NCBI GenBank assembly: GCA_900548125.1
Contig: URJN01000053.1
Location: 1-10,388 of the forward strand
Reading direction: 5' to 3'
DNA length: 10,388 nucleotides
From: an uncultured Eubacteriales bacterium
GTDB lineage: Bacteria > Bacillota > Clostridia > Christensenellales > Aristaeellaceae
Each line of letters begins with the position of its first letter. The stretch's first letter is position 1. Below the pieces are notes generated by a model. That model was not told the origin of the DNA and did no database searches. It was given only the letters and a program-made list of their open reading frames with translations. Shown in pieces: positions 7,700 to 10,388 of this stretch. The translations under genes and the position numbers were made by a program.

Positions 7700-10342
7700 A
7701 TGCGTGAAACAAAGTGGTATCGGAACCTGATCATCATCAGCTGCGCTGCCGGCATAGCGATGTTCTGGTCGTTCTTTTTCCTATACCATACCTATATTCA
7801 GAAAATCATTTATGAGGAACGGCTGAACCAGATGGAAGAGGTCACGCACCAGCTGTTTCAAAATCTGGAGGACGTGATCAACACCCGCTGGGAGCAGACG
7901 GCAGAGCAATGCAGCTATATGAAGCAAACGCCTCTTAAAACGGTGGATGAGCTGTACAGCTATATGACAACGATGTCCGAGCTGTCGAGGTATGAGGAAA
8001 GAGGCATCAATCTGATTGCGGTGGACGCCGACGGAAAATGGTATACAAAAAACGGAAACATGGGGCTTCTGCGTGAGCCGGAGTATTTTGAAAACAAGCC
8101 GGAGCGGATTAACTATGTATCCAGCGCACTGACGAACAACCAATCGCAGATGGTTTTTCTGAAACGTCTGCCAGAGCCGTTTGTGCTTCAAAACGGCGAC
8201 AAGCAGATTTCAATCCATTACTTTGGCATGTTTCAGCGCATGGAGCAGCTGAACAACTATTTTGACTGCAACGCATACGGCAACAACAACAGCGTGTATG
8301 TTCTGGATAACAACGGCTCCAAGCTGTTTAACAGCAACCATGTGGAGCTGGTGAAGGGGTATAATGTCTTTTCTGTCCTAAAGAAGATGGAGTACCGCCA
8401 CGGTTCGTCCTTCGACGAAACGCTCAGACAGCTTGAGGAAACCGGTTCCAGCTATTCAAACGCCGTGCTGGACGGAACGGAATATTTCTACGCCTTAAAG
8501 AAGCTGAAAAATGCGCAATGGACGCTGATTTTTCTGGTTCCGGCGAAATATGTCGCCACGAATACCTTAGAGCTTGTCCATTTCATCATGTTCTTTATCA
8601 TCGTGTTTGCGACGGTCTTGGGAGGCGGCGCCATTGCTACGATTGTGCTGATTCTGAAAAGAAGGCAGCAGGAAGCGATTCTCGTGGAAAGAGAGAACAC
8701 GGAAAAGCTGGAGGCTGTCAATGAGGAGCTGTGGCAGGCAAAGCTGGTCGCGGATGAGGCTGTTCAGGAGGCGCAGACCGCAAACAGGGCAAAGACGGAA
8801 TTCCTCGCCAACATGTCCCATGATATCCGCACGCCGATGAACGCAATCGTCGGTCTGACCAAGCTGATGGAGCATGAAAAGAACGACCCCGAAAAGCTGG
8901 ACGCCTACATCAAAAAGGTACAGACCTCAAGTCGATATCTGCTGGGACTGATTAACGATGTTCTGGATATGAGCAGAATCGAGTCCGGCGGCGTGAAGCT
9001 GAACAGGGAATCCATCAGCCTCGCGGAGCTGGTGGAGCAGGTAGACAACATCATTCGCCAGCAGGCGCAGGAGCGTCAGCAGACGTTTATCATCCGCGCG
9101 AACGAAATCACGCATGAGATGCTGATTGCCGACAGCGTGCGCTTCAGACAGGTTTTTATCAACCTGCTGTCTAACGCGGTCAAGTATACGCCCAACGGCG
9201 GAATCATCACGCTGGAGCTGGAGGAGCTTCCCTGCGCGGTAATCGGACATGCAGCCTTCCGCATTGCCGTGTCCGACACCGGATACGGCATGGCTCCGGA
9301 GTTTGTGGAGCATATCTTTGAGCCGTTTACGCGGGTCGAAAACTCCACCACCAATAAAATTCAGGGAACCGGTCTGGGCATGGCGATTACGAAAAGCATC
9401 GTGGATATGAACGGCGGCAGCATCCGCGTCCAGAGCGAGCTTGGCAAGGGAAGCCGCTTTGAGGTGGATTTGGCGTTTGAAATCGACAAGGAAGCGAAGC
9501 CGGAAACCGAAATCAAGAACGTTCTGCTGATTACGCGGGAAGAACAGCTGATTCGAAACGTAAAAGCGGCGTTTAAGGAATCCAATATGGAGCTGTCTGC
9601 CGCCGCGTCGGTCGAGCAGGCGCAGACGCTGCTTGAGGAGCATCCGGTGCAGGCGATTGTGCTCAACGGCTTTACGAAGAAGGAAGCCCTGTCTGACGCG
9701 GTGCGGCGTCTGCGGGAAAAAACAGCGGAGGGAACGCTGATTTTCTGCTGCGATTATACGCAGAGCGACGCTGTGCGGGACATGCTCGCCGAATGCGGCG
9801 TGAACGGAAAGATTCCGCGCCCGTTCTTCATGACTAACTTTGTCCGCGCGGTCAATCAGGCGAAGGGAGAAACGAAACAGAATACCGCGGAAACGGATGA
9901 CGGTCTGCGCGGGATGAGATTCCTTTGCGCGGAGGATAACGCCCTGAATGCGGAGATTCTGGAAGCCATCATGGATATGCAGGGGGCTTCCTGCGTGGTC
10001 TATCCCAATGGCGCAGAGCTGGTGAAGGCGTTTGCCGACGTCAAGCCCGATGAGTTTGACGCCATCCTGATGGATGTTCAGATGCCGGTGATGAACGGAT
10101 TGGACGCGACGAGGGCTGTGCGCGCGAGCGATAATCCGCTGGGCAGAACGATTCCCATCATTGCCATGACAGCCAATGCGTTCAGCTCCGATGTTCAGGC
10201 GTGCCTGAACGCGGGCATGGACGCGCATGTGTCCAAGCCACTCGATATTTCGGTGCTGGAGAGGACGCTCAAAATTGTAGCAGCTGCTAAATTTTCGGGG
10301 GGGGGAAGCGGAGATAAAGCCCGCTCCGTAAACAGCCATTGA
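7700..10342 (+). CDS. Membrane hybrid histidine kinase with large extracytoplasmic sensor, one pseudo-receiver and one intact receiver
   Basis: An 880-residue sensor kinase. Membrane segments lie at about 9-30 and 292-319, enclosing a Cache-like extracytoplasmic domain of about 260 residues (strands such as INLIAVDADGKWY and NSVYVLDNNGSKLF). A coiled coil (325-362) leads to HisKA with H374 in SHDIRTP; ATPase motifs are N488/N492, DTGYGM 526-531 and GTGLGM 556-561. The first receiver-like domain (605-720) lacks the phospho-transfer residues: T612/R613 replace the acidic pair, N656 replaces the acceptor Asp and R707 the Lys. The second receiver (738-862) keeps E745/D746, D792, T823 and K846. 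Start: ATG at 7700 with GAGGGAG at 7687-7693, 15 nt after the binding-lipoprotein gene. No Hpt or DNA-binding output. The last about 15 residues (after 865) follow a run of nine G and have no counterpart in the sister kinase at 3297; their frame should be treated as uncertain. Confidence 0.92.
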   Translation: MRETKWYRNLIIISCAAGIAMFWSFFFLYHTYIQKIIYEERLNQMEEVTHQLFQNLEDVINTRWEQTAEQCSYMKQTPLKTVDELYSYMTTMSELSRYEERGINLIAVDADGKWYTKNGNMGLLREPEYFENKPERINYVSSALTNNQSQMVFLKRLPEPFVLQNGDKQISIHYFGMFQRMEQLNNYFDCNAYGNNNSVYVLDNNGSKLFNSNHVELVKGYNVFSVLKKMEYRHGSSFDETLRQLEETGSSYSNAVLDGTEYFYALKKLKNAQWTLIFLVPAKYVATNTLELVHFIMFFIIVFATVLGGGAIATIVLILKRRQQEAILVERENTEKLEAVNEELWQAKLVADEAVQEAQTANRAKTEFLANMSHDIRTPMNAIVGLTKLMEHEKNDPEKLDAYIKKVQTSSRYLLGLINDVLDMSRIESGGVKLNRESISLAELVEQVDNIIRQQAQERQQTFIIRANEITHEMLIADSVRFRQVFINLLSNAVKYTPNGGIITLELEELPCAVIGHAAFRIAVSDTGYGMAPEFVEHIFEPFTRVENSTTNKIQGTGLGMAITKSIVDMNGGSIRVQSELGKGSRFEVDLAFEIDKEAKPETEIKNVLLITREEQLIRNVKAAFKESNMELSAAASVEQAQTLLEEHPVQAIVLNGFTKKEALSDAVRRLREKTAEGTLIFCCDYTQSDAVRDMLAECGVNGKIPRPFFMTNFVRAVNQAKGETKQNTAETDDGLRGMRFLCAEDNALNAEILEAIMDMQGASCVVYPNGAELVKAFADVKPDEFDAILMDVQMPVMNGLDATRAVRASDNPLGRTIPIIAMTANAFSSDVQACLNAGMDAHVSKPLDISVLERTLKIVAAAKFSGGGSGDKARSVNSH
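10271..10295. repeat. Imperfect palindrome near the end of the second kinase gene
   Basis: AAAATT-G-TAGCAG is followed at once by CTGCTA-AATTTT: two arms of 12 complementary bases with a single unpaired G at 10277. The inner 12 bases (10278-10289) are a perfect palindrome. It lies inside the coding frame and is followed by C and a run of nine G. With no loop bases it fits a two-fold protein site or a recombination/junction sequence better than an RNA hairpin, but no function can be assigned. Confidence 0.6.
10297..10305 (+). repeat. Homopolymer run of nine G in the kinase 3' end
   Basis: Nine consecutive G fall within codons 866-869 of the kinase. One more G would end the protein as GKRR-stop, and one fewer as EAEIKPAP-stop, so slippage or a sequencing error here changes only the last residues. 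Confidence 0.9.
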
Positions 10343-10358
10343 CGGCAAAACAGCTTAT

Positions 10359-10380
10359 ACGGGAAAGGACGATTTCCCGT
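10359..10380 (+). terminator. Hairpin 17 nt after the last gene, possible terminator
   Basis: ACGGGAAA (10359-10366) and TTTCCCGT (10373-10380) form a perfect 8-bp stem with a 6-nt loop. The position just past the operon end suits a terminator. However, the stem is followed by CGGGGCTT rather than a T run and the window stops there, so a different role is possible. GACGG at 10341-10345 could compete for the 3' arm (CCGTC 10377-10381). Confidence 0.35.
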
Positions 10381-10388
10381 CGGGGCTT

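Noticed and set aside
8927..10348. 473-codon minus-strand open frame antisense to the second kinase
   Set aside because: Shadow of the ATPase and receiver regions; no recognisable protein family.

Overview
The window looks like one co-directional signalling operon from a moderately GC-rich member of the Clostridia (Firmicutes), probably gut-associated. This rests on lipobox-type lipoproteins with Shine-Dalgarno sequences of the AGGAG kind, a TTG start, Cache-type hybrid histidine kinases, and a response-regulator/HD-GYP/GGDEF protein of a layout common in Clostridia. I cannot name a genus. Nothing in the window is an RNA gene, CRISPR array, transposase or plasmid function.

Layout, all on the + strand: (1) 22-2412, a response regulator with receiver, HD-GYP-like, two PAS-like and GGDEF domains; (2) 2498-3307, a family 3 solute-binding lipoprotein; (3) 3297-5852, a transmembrane hybrid histidine kinase with two receivers, starting on a TTG inside gene 2; (4) 5903-7684, a family 1 solute-binding lipoprotein carrying what looks like the C-terminal domain of a 5'-nucleotidase; (5) 7700-10342, a second transmembrane hybrid kinase, whose first receiver is degenerate. 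Junctions are 85 nt, an 11-nt overlap, 50 nt and 15 nt, with no internal terminator evident. The 45 bases after gene 5 hold an 8-bp hairpin.

How the genes may work together (inference): the window has two [binding lipoprotein + hybrid kinase] pairs and no ABC permease or ATPase. The simplest reading is that each lipoprotein captures a ligand outside the membrane and presents it to the sensor of the kinase encoded just downstream. The kinases carry only receiver outputs and no DNA-binding domain. The only separate effector is gene 1, which has an intact GGDEF motif, so the pathway may end in cyclic-di-GMP synthesis. No Hpt phosphotransfer domain is visible, so the route from kinases to gene 1 is unresolved.

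The most unusual points are the solute-binding/5'-nucleotidase-C fusion in gene 4, the loss of the HD metal dyad (Arg-Asn instead) in the HD-GYP domain of gene 1, and the pseudo-receiver in gene 5. The last ~120 bases contain a 25-bp imperfect palindrome abutting a run of nine G, which makes the C-terminus of gene 5 worth re-checking.
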